Below are positions 45,213-56,654 of a stretch of DNA of 64,000 bases, piece after piece. The notes under the pieces were generated by a model. The model had not been told where the DNA came from, did no database searches, and saw only the letters and a list, made by a program, of their open reading frames with translations. Position 1 is the stretch's first letter. Each line of letters starts with the position of its first letter. This DNA comes from Undaria pinnatifida (lineage: Eukaryota; Sar; Phaeophyceae; Laminariales; Alariaceae), in NCBI GenBank assembly GCA_012845835.1, contig JABAKD010000012.1, positions 8,173,973 through 8,237,972 of the forward strand, written 5' to 3'. Position numbers and translations under genes: made by a program.

Positions 45213-47101
45213 TCTGCAAGGCGTGAGTACTGCTGTCAAACGCAAAAACGATGGTACTTTTTTGACCCATCGACCTTGCATTTGTTGACCAAAGGAAGGG
45301 AAAACGGAGCTCGCGTGAGGTTAGAACCTGGTCAGGGGTGCCTGCCATATTCGAGAACGGTATTTTTGGGCAATTTAACAATACTCTTCGGACGGCCTGA
45401 GAATGAAAGAAACTAACAAACAAAAAATGCAACGTCTTGCACAGGCATTGTCGATGCGAGTCGCTGTCAGTTGTCGACATTTTCAACAGTGTCGTCCCCA
45501 CCTGTGTTGCTTCGCCCACAAAATAAAGTTGAGGTATGTCGTGTAACGTCATACGTCCTTGATACCGGTATTTGGTCATAATCAGTTCCTCGCGATCCCT
45601 TTGGGTCATTCAGCTGCACTCTTTCACTGACACGGTGCTTCCCACAGAAGCCCCCAAATGACACCTCACGCCCGAGGGAACTCAACCAAGTAAGGGCGTA
45701 GTCTGATCTGTTGTCAGTCTGGCCTGTGTCTTTCTAAGGAAATAGCCCCAAGATTTACCTGGTAGTCGTGTAGCATGCATACAGACGGGGAAGGCATTCC
45801 AAGGTGGTGGACTTGAGGGTTCAAGTCACAGACACCGCCATGCGTAGGCTTGAGAAGTGTGCCTCCAAAACGAAGAAATGTGTGCGAAGCACTGCGTTGT
45901 AGGGTAGTAGCGCTAGATCACAAAAAAAGTTTTGCAACATTATTCGTACATGAGGGGTGCTGCCCATCGCTGCAGCAGTAAAGAACAACTTGGCCACAGA
46001 GTATGCGAGAGAAAGCGAAAATCCCAACACCTGGAACCACATTTTCGAACTTCGGCGTCCTTGGAGGGCACGGAAATTGCTTCCGCTTTGCCACACTGTA
46101 GTGATAGCACCAAAGAGTCCACTGCAGGGTGGTGCACTTTCAGATCAGAGGTGAGGCTGGAGTTGTGGCGGCATTACGAATCTGGTACAACGATAAAACG
46201 GTGGTAGAGGTGTGGATTTCGTCATAGATTTTTTTTTTTTTGGGGGGGGGCAAAGCAACAAAGGTGGCCCGCTGCAGTGTTGTTTGAGCTGCATAGGCCT
46301 ATTCCTGCCCCAGCCAAAGCGCCAGTTTGGTTGGTTCAAGTTCACTTTTTTTTAATCCCTAGGCGTCGCTCAAGTTCGAACCTTTACACGTGAAATGTAG
46401 CAGTATATGTACCTTTGGAGTATTCCTGATAAAGGTGAAGTTTTTTTTTTTGGTGGCGTTTCAGAACTTCAAAATACCAGGAATCGTGACATTTTCTCTG
46501 GAATCGTAGGTTTCTGCATTCGTAGGGAACAGCCATAATACAGCATATCATACACGGCAGTATGATACATTCAGCCAGGACCATATTTTCTGTTCCTTAC
46601 CAGTACGGGTGTTGACTGCTGTTTCAGGTATCCTAGACGTACACGCTATTGCTACTCTCAGTACCATTCTGCTGTCATTTGCTGGTATTGCTACAGTACA
46701 GGGTTAAGGGTGCGATACATACACGCAGCCGTGCTGTCCGCTGCTCCAACGTGCTGCTGCCGTGATGGACAATGACATGCTTTGGCGCTCCCGTACACGT
46801 GCGCGGGTGTATTCATATAATCAGCGCGCACGGTGCTCGGGGTGCTTGGGGGTTTCCAGCTGTAGTGTGAAATTGCGAGTGGCTGCAGTGTGAAATTGCG
46901 AGTGAGGCGCGAAGAGGGAAGAACACGAGCGTCACACCGCGACCGCGATGGGTAGTTGCCGTAAGAAGGTACTCACACGTCGCCCCTCTACCGCCCCACG
47001 TTCAAAGATCGGTTTATGATATTTATAACAGTGAATTAAAGGCTCTTCTCCAACTCTTCTGACCTATCTCACCGGGTGTCCCTTGTGTCCCGTGTGTCCA
47101 G
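45213..47101. other. Upstream region of the cassette gene
   Basis: One TACCTGGTA (45756), T-run-bearing sequence and a small GTGTGAAATTGCGAGTG duplication near 46870. An ATG at 46948 begins MGSCRKK, a myristoylation-type start, and is followed by GTAAGA/GTACTC donor-like sites. It could be the first exon of the gene downstream, but the phase does not fit exon 47102-47156 as drawn. Confidence 0.25.
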
Positions 47102-47156
47102 GCGTGAGGCAAAGGCTTCGGCGGAGGAATCGGCCGCTGCCGGGCTTGTCGGCGAG
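47102..47156 (+). CDS. Cassette gene, small Ala-rich exon
   Basis: Acceptor CGTGTGTCCAG, donor GTGCGT. After one base of a split codon it reads REAKASAEESAAAGLVGE and ends on a codon boundary. Confidence 0.45.
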
Positions 47157-50100
47157 GTGCGTTTTGTTCTGGTAGAACGAAGATATGGAAGCACCACGTG
47201 GCATTGCAAATATCGTGGTGTCCTTCAATTGGGTCAAACGCTTTTTATGGTCTGCTTGATTTATTTTGGTTGGACGGTTCCGCATCTCACAGGCATTTGG
47301 TTACTATCATGGTCCGGGCAGGTTTGGAGTGTTTTCTGCCGCTCCCTGTGTGCACGTGGCCACCAGAAGACACACTAATGTGATATTGTATCTGGCATGA
47401 AAAATGTCGGGGATATAAAAAATCGCATGATATGCGAACATGCACCTGGTGCAGTATGATGTTGCAGTTGTCGTTCTCGCAATAGTTCATGATGGCCATG
47501 ATCATATCCATGGTCACAAGGACAGGCTCAAGGCGCTCTAGAAGGAGGAATCGCTAAGGGGAAAGCATAACAAGCAAAAGTGCGACATTTATCATACGAA
47601 TGTCATGTGTCCGAGTTTTGTAGCTCAAGCAAGCCGTACACCAGCCGAGAAATACGAACTCGTGAATTCAGAATCTAGCGTACGATATGTCGACATGACG
47701 GATGCTTTCCCGCTTCTGGCCTATGTTGCCACCCTGGTTTTTCAGGAGATCACCGCGGTCAAAGCACTGACCGTGATCCCCAAGGCGGTCGGGGCAGCCG
47801 CGTTTCCGCTCCGTGGGAAAAGCGAGCTCGAATGGGCCCGTCATTTCGCCAAGGCTGGAGTGGCGAATCTGCGCATCGACGTGGGCGAGGGGGGTGAGCA
47901 GAGTAGGGTTCTTGGCTGCAAAATAACATAATATTTAATAGCATAACATGGTGGTCTGCTCGGTTGACGAGCGTATTGGATACGCGTCTGGAAGAGGCTT
48001 GAGAGACCCACATGTCGACAGCCGCACAAATACAGTCAGCCACGAACCGCGGCTCGACGTCCGAAAACAAGTCGCGTTTCTGCACCGGCTTTAGGAACAC
48101 GGGCGTGTATGTGGGGTCGTGTCTCCCTCTCCGTATTGTAAAGGGTGTAGTGCATTTTGAAGGCGATCTTGCGTGTTTCGTTGAACGAAGCACCCCTTAA
48201 AATGTTTGAATCGACTCATAGGGTGGGGCAGTTTTTGCTTGTGGCTATAATAACCTGGCCAGTCGTAACCGTTGGTCATTCGTCCTTGAGACGTGAATCG
48301 CTCTGGTTCTCGTGCGACCAAGCTGCGTGTGATGGCGAGCAGGCCATTTTTTGCGGTAACGTACACGGAGCATCGCATTCGGTTGATGATCTGCCTTTTT
48401 CGAAACTGAGTTGTCAGATCACCTACCGTGACACCCTCAAATCACGCGTTCTACGCCCACTGACAGAAACAAAGCTCGGACGAGTACATCATTTTACTGT
48501 AGTTTTGATTTTTCTCATGCGACCATTGTCCTGCTTCTCCTAGACAGTGCTGGTGTTCTCCACCACCAACAAACGGCTCTCGTGTAGACCAGTTCCCCCT
48601 GACCCCCTAATCGTGTCTACTTTTCTTTGCGCAGTCGACATGGTTTCCACCTGCGTAAGGTTCGTCTTGTGCTGGCGCCGTACTCGCTACACTGAAATGG
48701 TCTTGGATTTCCCTGCGAATCGTTCTCCGTTGCAGGCGCACGCGTTGGGGACTTGAAAGGGGTCGGCCGAGCTGTGGTGCCGTTCGTCGGCGGGAATGGG
48801 GTCGGGTGAGCGTACCTCTAGAGTAATTTCTGTTGCACAGCACGTGTGGTGATGCACCTATTGACTTTAAGCCTTGCAGCCGTGTGGGCGTTGCTTTCTT
48901 TACGAGTGATCAGGGGTTTGCATACGACAAGCGTGATCAACAGTCATAGCGTGGGTATATCTGCCGCGAACCATTATCACACTGCGTTGCCCTGTCCGCG
49001 GTTTGTCTTAACTTTCCCCGCCCCCAGGTGCCTTGAGGGTGACTTCTGTCGGAGCGGAGGTGGGTTCCTGCCAGGTAATGGCGGCGTCGCCGGTGCTCCT
49101 GGTGCATCGGTTTTGCTGGTCATGACCCGCGTCACGGTGGACACGGACCCTGCTGTCGGTGAGAGCTATTATAGCTGCTCCGTTGGACGCCTTTTTCGGA
49201 CTACCCCGTAATGAGCAAATTCCCCTTCAGAGATCATGGAGGAGGAAGAAAAACTCACCTACCTGGGGCGAGCAAATATGTCGGTTGACGGCACTCTTGA
49301 CTTTTGAAAGACAACCGTCAAGGACCGCTCCATACTAAAGCCAGTATATTACGTCTAAAGAGGCCTTGGCGGGACAACACTATCATATAGACCGTCAACC
49401 GACGTATTTGCCCCATAGAGCTGTTGACCTAGCCGAGGTGCTGTCGAAGCATGGTTGTGCGCGTTGTTGTCGTGGGAGAAAAGTGGTAAGAGCGAGAGAG
49501 GGCGTCGTGAAGTCGTCCATGGCCAAGGGGTTCGGCGGTTGCTTTGTCTTGGAGTCAACCCCTCCCCCGTGGCAAGGTCAACATATTGACCCCTGCGGCC
49601 CTCAAATCGTTTATTTTGTGACTCGAGCGAGCGGCAAAGTTATGCGAGGGCATAGCATCGTCCTGAATGTGCAGTCTGGGCGTGTCACACGATCGACTGC
49701 GCTTTCTAGGACGTGCAGCTGTGTGGCCAAGCCAAACGGGCCGTTACTCTGATGGTGCTTGTTATGGTGAGGGTTGCGCCCCGCAATAGCGCATTCAGTC
49801 AACCACTCTTTGCACGGGTAACAGATTACGTAGCTAGCACAGCTTCGAACGCGTGGTGGTGCAGTGGCATGTTAGCTGCAGCCTTTCTTGAATACCACTG
49901 TGGTCGAGTAGTCCGTTGTTCGCGGCAACTTACAGTACCAGTAAGTTTGCTGTGGCCTTGCTGGAACACTACCACAGGCTGTCAAGTAGCTCATTTTTTT
50001 CGGCAACATACAGTACCCGGAACGTCGCATTCGGTTGATGGTCTGCCTTTTTCGAAACTGAGTTGTTAGATCACCCAACGCGACACCCTCAAACCACGCG

Positions 50101-53100
50101 CTCTACGCCCACAGACGGGAACAAAGCTCGGACGAGTACGAGCTGGGCCGGCCAAGAGGGTGGGGAGTGTGTTCAACCGAGGCTGCACAGCCCAATTTAT
50201 GATCGTTTTCCACAAGAAATTGACAACCTGTTCCACAGGCATATACGACCACGATAGCTGTGGCTCTTTTTTTTATGTTTTTTTTTGGCCGAGTTATGCC
50301 CGATGAAGGATTTTCGAGATTTGGATTATTCGTAAAAAAATGAGAACAAAAAAGAAGAAGAAAAACAAAAATCACAGGCATTATCTTCAAATGTGTTTTG
50401 CGGACCCTTGTCAAAATTCCATCAAAAATACATGTGACTGACACTGGCTGTGTATGCGCAAATCGCTGTCCGCACCAGTTTCGCTCAAATCTGCCCAAGA
50501 TATCGTCCGATATGTCCTGTTTTTGTTGGATACAGAAAACCGACCACATCCAACCAAAATACACTCGAAAGCAACCGTGTTTGCCGAGCGAGACACAATC
50601 ATGAAGTAAATGTGTTCAGAGAGCGAAGTTGACGTATTATGTATGTACGTACGAGTTCGTATGTTGTACGTAGCAAGACATGCTCAGGCGTGTACGAGTA
50701 CACTCCTGTAGAGGAAAAACACAAAGTGTACGTTCAACAAAAGATTCAACAGAAGCTATCAATTTCCACCCAGAGAGTTCGTATCGACAGGCACCACTTC
50801 CCGGTGCTCGTATCTTCGAATACTCTAGGTACAGAGGTTCGCCGCCATCGCTGCTTGGTTGGCGCGCTTGGTGGCATGTTGTGTGTGAGGCAGCACCAGT
50901 GGCAACAGCGAAGCAAACCCAAATTTGAAAATTGCGCCGCAAAAAAAATAAAATAAAACAACGGTTTCACCTTCACTGAATCCCGTACGATATGGTGTCG
51001 TGAAGTTTCTAAACGCTGGAACCTGCTCTGTAGCAAAGACACGTGGTTGCGCATACGTGCGTTGATTGGCCGATTCCAACAATGTTTTTAGTAACATTGA
51101 GCTCCCAGTGGTTCGAATTTTATGGCTGGAACACGGAATGTTAGTTTGACAGTCGGCCCAGCTCGTACTTCATTTTACTGTAGTTTTGATTTTTCTCATG
51201 CGGCCATTGTCCTTCTTCTCCTAGACAGTGCTGGTGTTCTCCACCATCAACAAACGGCTCTCGTGTAGACCAGTTCCCCCTAACCCCCTAATCGTGTCTA
51301 CTTTTCTTTGCGCAGTCGACATGGTTTCCACCTGCGTAAGGTTCGTCTTGTGCTGGCGCCGTACTCGCTACACTGAAATGGTCTTGGATTTCCCTGCGAA
51401 TCGTTCTCCGTTGCAGGCGCACGCGTTGAGGACTTGGAAGGGGTCGGCCGAGCTGTGGTGCCGTTCGTCGGCGGGAATGGGGTCGGGTGAGCGTCTCTTG
51501 AGAGTAATTTCTGTTCCACAGCACGTGCGGTGATGCACCTATTGACTTCGAGCCTTGCAGCCGTGTGGCCGTTGCTTTCTTTACGAGTGATCAGGGGTTT
51601 GCATACGACAAACGTGATCAACAGTCTATATCTGCCGCGAACCATTATCGCACTGCGTTGCCCTGTCCGCGGTTTGTCTTAACTTTCCCCGCCCCCAGGT
51701 GCCTTGAGGGTGACTTTTGTCGGAGCGGAGGTGGGTTCCTGCCAGGTAATGGCGGCGTCGCCGGTGCTCCTGGTGCATCGGTTTTGCTGGTCATGACCCG
51801 CGTCACGGTGGACACGGACCCTGCTGTCGGTGAGAGCTATTATAGCTGCTCCGTTGGACGCCTTTTTCGGCCTACCCCTTAATAAGCAAATTCCCGTTCA
51901 GAGATCTTGGAGGAGGAAGAAAAACTCACCTACCTGGGGCGAGCAAATATGTCGGTTGACGGCACTCTTGACTTTTGACGGACAACCAAGGACCGCTCCA
52001 TACTAAAACCAGTATATTACGTTTGAAGAGGCCTTGGCGGGACAACACTATCTTGCCCCATAGAGCTGTCGACCTAGCCGAGGTGCTGTAGAGGCATGGT
52101 TGTGTGCGTCGTTGTCGTCCGAGAACAATCGTAAGAGCGAGAGAGGGCGTGGAGAAGTCGTCCATTGCCAAGGGGTTCGGCGGTCGCTTTTTCTTGGAGT
52201 CAACCCCTTCCCCGAGGCAAGGTAAAGAGATTGACCCCTGCGGCCCTCAAATCGTTTATTTTGTGACTCGAGCGAGCGGCAAAGTTATGCGAGGGCATAG
52301 CATCGTCCTGAATGTTCAGTCTGGGCGTGTCACACGATCAACTGCGCTTTCTAGGACTTGCAGTATTGCGGCCAAGCTAGACGGGCCGTTACTCTGATGG
52401 TGCTTGTTATGGTGAGGGTTGCGCCCCGCAATAAATAGCGCATTCAGTCAATCACTCTTTGCACGGGTAACAAATCCCGTAGCTAGCACAGCTTCGAACG
52501 CGTGGTGGTCCAGCAACATGTTAGCTTCAGCCATACCTGAACACCACTGTGGTCGAGTAGCCCGTTGTTCGCGGCAACTTACAGTACCAGTACGTTTGCT
52601 GCAGCCTTGCTGGAACACCACCACTGGCTGTCTAGCAGCTCATTTTTTTCGGCAACATGCAGTACCCGGAACGTCGCATCCGGTTGATGATCTGCCGTTC
52701 TTGAAACTGAGTTATCCGGTCACCCACCGCGACACCGTTAAATCACACCTTTCGCACAGAGACAGGTGCAAGCTTCTTGGACGAGTACATACGTGATTTT
52801 ACAGCCTCAAGGGGGCATTGCTATGCTTCACCCTGCACGGTGCCTCGACCGGCATGGATTATGTTCTTCATCACCAACCGACCGGTTTTGATGTTAACCA
52901 GTTCGCCCCGAACCTCCAATCGTGTTCCTGTTTCTTTGCGCGTTCGAAACATCTTCCCTGGTACCTATTTGCATGTTTCGTTTTGTGCTGATATCGTACT
53001 CGCTCGTACACTCAATTGTTTTTTTGTATTTTCCTGCTCATCCTGCACCATGACAGGGGACTCCACGTGGGAGGTATCGCAGGACTGGCGTGCCATCGTC

Positions 53101-55039
53101 CCGTGGCGTCAAGGCGATGATCAAGGGTGAGTATCTCCAGAGGCTGTCTCTCCTGCACGGCACGTGTGAGGTACCTCTTGATTGCGAGCCTTGCGACCAT
53201 GTAGTCATTACTTTCTGCACGAGTGTTCTGGAGTTACTATGTGAAGAATGTGAGCAACGCTCCCAGCCTGGGTATAACACTGCACACATTATTGCCTTGC
53301 GCTACCTGTCCGCGTTTTGTCCAAACTTCCTCTGCCTCCAGGGGAGAAAAGAGAGACATTGTTCTGGGTGAGGGGGTGTGCCTTCCCGGTAGGGCCGGTG
53401 TTGCCGCCGCTCCTGGTGCCGCCGCTGGCTCGGTCGTGGTGCCTTTCACGGCGCAGCTGTGCCCTCTCGTCGGTGAGAGCTATTGTAGCTGCTCCATGCA
53501 TTGGGCGCGTTCGTTTAACTACCTTTTGACGAACAAATCCGCCCTGCAGAGCGTTTGGAGGTAGGAAAAAAGAAACGGTGTGGGGCGAGATGGAACTGTT
53601 AACATAGCCGAGTTTCGCTAGAGGCATAAATGTACGCGCCGTTGTTGGTAGATGGTGCAACGCGGCAGAGAGAGCGAGGGGTGGAGAAGTTACAGAGTGC
53701 ATTGCCAAGGGAGACGGCAGTCGCGTCTGCTTGGCGTCAAAACCTCTATCGAGGTAACGTCAGTAGATTTATCCCCGCGGTCCTCAAATCGTTCGCGCTG
53801 CGAATCGCGCGAGTGTCAAGGCTACGTGAGAGCACGGCATCGTTCTCTTATGTCCAGCCTATTCTTGTCACTCGATCGACTGCACTTTGTACGAGTTGCT
53901 GTATTTTGACCTTACAAAAACTGCACGTTGTATGTACGAGTTGTGGTATTTTGACCAGCCAGGCGGATTGTTACTCTCATAATTAGCTTTGTTCTCGAGG
54001 TTTGGGCCCCCCAATAACACATTTAGCATGTACACAAACCACTCCTTCCACGGGTGACAGACCCTGTGGCGAGCACAGCGTCCATCGGCTGGTTTTATAA
54101 TGCGTCGGCATGTTTGCTGCAGCCCTTCCTGAGCACCACTCCTGTTTATGCACAGTGCTGCTGCGCGTTCCCCGCAATACAACAGCACACTTGGTCAACC
54201 GCTCTCGGCACGAGTAACACACCAGCTTGCAACGCGTGGTTGTGCAGCAGTAAGTTTGCTGCAGCACGAGACGACTTGAACACCGCTACTGGCGAGTAGA
54301 TCATTATTCGCGGCGACACGCAGCATACCCAGAACGCCCCATTCCGTTGATGATCTATCGTTACTGAGTTATCAGGTCAACCTTCACGACATTTTCAAAC
54401 CACGCACTCCGCAACGAGACAGGGGCATGAGTCTCGGACGAGTCCGTCGCTTTAGTTTTAGATTGGCTCACGGGCCCATTGCCAATATGATACGGTGGCT
54501 GGGCGGGCCGCCCTACTTCTCGCTCACCTTGCCACCGGGAGAGTTCGTAATGTCCAGCGATCAAATTTCACCTGTACCTTTTCTTCCTCCGGCTTGCAAT
54601 CCATCCAGCAGATTGGTCCGACTCCATTTCATTTTCAGGGAGGTTACATCGTTGAATCTCTCAAGCACGTGAGATCACACATTACAGTCGATGCGGATAA
54701 ACATGCATACAAGCGAACAACAGTGTTCATGCACACATGCGATGGCTTGCCATTGACATTGGTCACGTTTTAACATTACTCTGACATTGGGGTGTTTAGA
54801 GATTGAACCGCGAAGCACAGCCGTAACACCAGGCTCATTTTCCAGCGGTGCTGATTTGCACTACCTTCTTGGAAGACATCATTGCGGACGGTTTCGAATT
54901 TACTTCGCCGCCCGGACAAAACGTCCTCCCGCGCTCACAGAACTACCCATCCCTGTTCTACGCCCGGTTAAGACACGCTTATAAAACCACGGACATGACC
55001 CGCCGTATTTTTACGTCCCACGCCTCGCCGCAGCCGTAA
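47102..55039 (+). CDS. Multi-exon gene with tandemly amplified exon-pair modules
   Basis: Proposed exons: 47102-47156; 47542-47893; module pairs 48736-48805/49028-49158, 51417-51486/51699-51829 and 53057-53126/53342-53472; terminal 54846-55039 with TAA. All borders are AG/GT. Reading phases agree at every join: 0 after exon one, 1 after exon two, 2 inside each module, 1 between modules and before the last exon. The spliced product would be about 400 residues from the first listed exon, with a natural-looking N-terminal part, three 67-residue Cys/Gly-containing modules and a 63-residue tail. The true start lies upstream. No family recognised. Extra exons may exist in each cassette. It could be a recent pseudogene, since some neighbouring conserved frames carry stops. 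Confidence 0.5.
47542..47893 (+). CDS. Cassette gene, 117-codon exon
   Basis: Acceptor GGCGCTCTAG, donor GTGAGC. Starts at phase 0, matching the previous exon, and ends with one base over, matching the modules. No stop in 117 codons; codon ends are strongly GC-biased. Hydrophilic start (KEESLRGKHNKQKCD), then a hydrophobic stretch FPLLAYVATLVFQEITAV, then SELEWARHFAKAGVANLR. A minus-strand ORF over the same place is a weaker alternative. Confidence 0.55.
47950..48380 (+). pseudogene. Coding-like remnant inside intron
   Basis: A frame reading VDERIGYASGRGLRDPH then VSHEPRLDVRKQVAFLHR looks coding but meets TAG and two TGA soon after. It may be a dead exon of the same gene. The stretch ends in the common cassette border sequence at 48380-48495. 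Confidence 0.25.
48736..49158 (+). CDS. Module A: two exons (70 and 131 bases)
   Basis: Exon one 48736-48805 (acceptor CTCCGTTGCAG, donor GTGAGC), exon two 49028-49158 (acceptor CCCGCCCCCAG, donor GTGAGA). Together 201 bases, 67 residues, phase 1 at both outer ends, so the pair can be duplicated without frame change. Key residues: GRAVVPFVGGNG, the Cys pair CLEGDFC, and Gly-rich GNGGVAGAPGA. Between them lies a frame with TCGDAPIDFKPCSR that is also conserved but is shifted in this copy by a 10-base insertion. Confidence 0.5.
50140..51164. mobile_element. TIR element, RTAC target duplication (copy 2)
   Basis: It begins GAGCTGGGCCGGCCAAGA and ends with the complement of GAGCTGGGCCGACTG. GTAC lies on both sides (50136-50139 and 51165-51168). 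The sequence without it is continuous with the other cassette borders (GACGAGTAC then TTCATTTTACTG), giving a built-in empty site at 48490-48500. 1025 bp, no transposase. Minus ORF 50103-50564 has no known motif. Confidence 0.75.
51417..51829 (+). CDS. Module B: two exons (70 and 131 bases)
   Basis: Exons 51417-51486 and 51699-51829 with the same splice signals and phases as module A. First-exon residues ARVEDLEGVGRAVVPFVG; the second exon is essentially as in A. Here the middle frame (TCGDAPIDFEPCSRVAVAFF) runs without a break into exon two, so retention of the intron as coding is possible. Confidence 0.5.
53057..53472 (+). CDS. Module C: diverged two-exon pair
   Basis: Exons 53057-53126 and 53342-53472 keep lengths 70 and 131 exactly, although much sequence has changed, while the intron between shows indels. 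Residues: DWRAIVPWRQGDDQG corresponds to the VGRAVVPFVGGNG of A. Exon two keeps GRAGVAAAPGA and the PLVG end but lacks the Cys pair. The middle frame (TCEVPLDCEPCDHVVITFC) differs from B by a whole-codon indel. Confidence 0.5.
54846..55039 (+). CDS. Terminal exon of the cassette gene
   Basis: Acceptor GGCTCATTTTCCAG, two bases completing a phase-1 codon, then 63 codons to TAA at 55037-55039. Residues include TFLEDIIADGFEFTSPPGQN, YPSLFYARLRHAYKTTDM and a HASPQP end. GC-ending codons dominate. Its last 61 bases overlap the end of the convergent minus gene. Confidence 0.5.
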
Positions 55040-55608
55040 CACCCCCCCAAGTCTGGTAAAGTCCTCCAGAACTTAGAATAATGCGACCCCGATTGACGGA
55101 ATGAAGTGTTCCCACGCTTGCCGTCGCAACACCCTTTCTTCGAAGTCTGGTATGACCTTCCCGAGCTTAAAAGAGTGCGGCTTCGGTCAGTGGAACATTT
55201 AGTATTGCCCTTCCCAGCCAGACCTGCCGCCCGAGCACACGGTTTAGGCTGAGGCCTTGAATCCTTTCCAGGCTCCGCTCCATCCTGAAATCCGGCTCAA
55301 GTTTAAATGCCAATTATTCTCCTTGTTTGACCTCTTGACGATTCAGCTCCTCGCAGTCAGCATCTGGATGTCTCACTCACCAATACGTGTTGCTGAAGTC
55401 GTACACTTACCATAGCTAGCCCCGCCGCTTGAGAAAACGGCTTCTGCAGGACACCAGCTTCTTCTTTGTCCATTGACGTCCTTGACAAGTACAGTCTCTT
55501 CCATTCTCCATAAGAATATCCCACTCGTTGATTTTTATCATTGAAGTCATACACCTCCAGAGTCGGTGATATATCCCAGCTTCCATCCTGATTCCGATCG
55601 GGTGCCGT
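54979..55608 (-). CDS. Two-exon minus-strand gene end, unknown product
   Basis: Exon 55411-55608 (66 codons; a later acceptor at 55587 is also possible) and terminal exon 54979-55284 (101 codons plus TAA). They are joined at phase 0 across a 126-base intron with consensus GTAAGT and TTTCAG. First exon: DRNQDGSWD, resembling a calcium-loop or FG-GAP-type turn, then VYDFNDKNQRVGYSYGEWKR. Second: Cys/Gly-rich (KKGCCDGKRGNT, GCYGCGEAW) over a 94-bp DNA repeat. Both exons begin CAG-GATGGA, hinting at exon duplication. Upstream exons are not resolved. Family not recognised. Confidence 0.45.
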
Positions 55609-55965
55609 CTAAGCGTCTTTTTCTTCTCTCCCCGGCGCCGGCGCATGTGAGCGTCAAAGCCAATCGGGCATCCCGGTCATAATTCAGTAGCAGCCCGTGC
55701 ATCCTTCTCCTCTGCCCATCGACGTCGATTCAATGTTGCAACGCGCCTCTTTCAGCAGTGTCAATGTTGGACGGTGGTGAGAAGAACGACGGTCCCGACC
55801 TTCGCATTTTTTTCCAAACAACATCAGACCCGTCGACGGTTCAGTCCAACAATATAATATTAACACCGTCGGAGAGGCTAGGCTAAGGCTGCCTAACATT
55901 ATTGCTCCTAAGACGTACCATACACCCAGAAAAATTCACTCCAGAAACACAATCCCGAGCAGGCG

Positions 55966-56185
55966 CTCACCTCCACCTGCCCGTTGGACAATAACACGGC
56001 GAGTGCATACCTTTCACCGTCGAACTGCTACCGTCAACTCTACTTGTAACACTCGCGGCAGATGCTTACCTCATCTCGCGACCAGCAGCGATTGACAACG
56101 TGCTCACCTCACATTTCAATCTAATACCGGCAGGACTACACGAAGGCGCTTACCTTCGCCAGCATAGATAAAAGTGCTCACCTTC
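55966..56185 (-). repeat. Series of splice-donor-like words AGGTRAGCRC
   Basis: On the minus strand GAAGGTGAGCAC, GAAGGTAAGCGC, TGAGGTGAGCAC, TGAGGTAAGCAT, AAAGGTATGCAC and GGAGGTGAGCGC occur every 27-60 bases. A related GGTAAGCACC is near 56540. Either a minisatellite or repeated tiny exons of the minus gene; acceptors are not evident. The rest of 55609-56650 holds short ORFs and one diverged 170-bp repeat (56273 and 56442). Confidence 0.45.
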
Positions 56186-56654
56186 GCCATCATAGAATGA
56201 AACGAAGAAGGCAGTCCTTAAACACTAAACACAGAACACAGGAAGACAGTGTCAGTGCCTCTATGCCAGTATGGAAGTACTATTCGTGTGTACCCGGTAC
56301 ATCTGTATTGCCAATAAAAGCACATCAAAATACACCAGCTACACCCGTCAACGCAAACCTGCTTCATAGCTCTTACACGAGGAAGTGCAGCCGTTATACC
56401 CTAATCGCACAAAATCAGTACCGGTGCATTCGTGCCATAGTCTAAGTACTACTCAGTACATAATATACCAATAAATTCACACCAAGTATAATGTACACCA
56501 CCACCCAACAGCTCCCCAGAAATCCAAACTCTCAGGAAGGTGCTTACCCCACCTCTCCTATTCGTCAATGCAGAGTGCTGGTCAATATTGTACTCATATC
56601 GTTCATCGGACTGTCAGATTCATTGTAACTTCAGTGTAAGGTATCGGGCCATGC

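Larger units (their letters stand above)
48380..54446 (+). repeat. Tandem array of about 1.63-kb cassettes
   Basis: Cassette A 48496-50139, B 51169-52790 and C 52791-54446. Each ends with a common border: GGTTGATG-TCTGCC, CTGAGTTATC-like, GACACCCTCAAA-CACGC and GACGAGTAC. The border of a preceding partial copy is at 48380-48495. A and B are about 95 percent alike by eye; C is far more diverged. Each unit also carries internal 76-90-bp subrepeats (for example 49867 and 49942). Confidence 0.8.

Noticed and set aside
48157-48543. 128-codon + ORF at the start of cassette A as an independent gene
   Set aside because: It runs through the cassette border, which is repeated as non-coding DNA at 50025 and 52674 with frame-breaking changes.
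49713-50069. 118-codon ORF in cassette A (and its B counterpart) as an additional exon
   Set aside because: Open in both copies but without conserved splice borders, and cassette C has indels there; A and B are too similar for openness to be informative.
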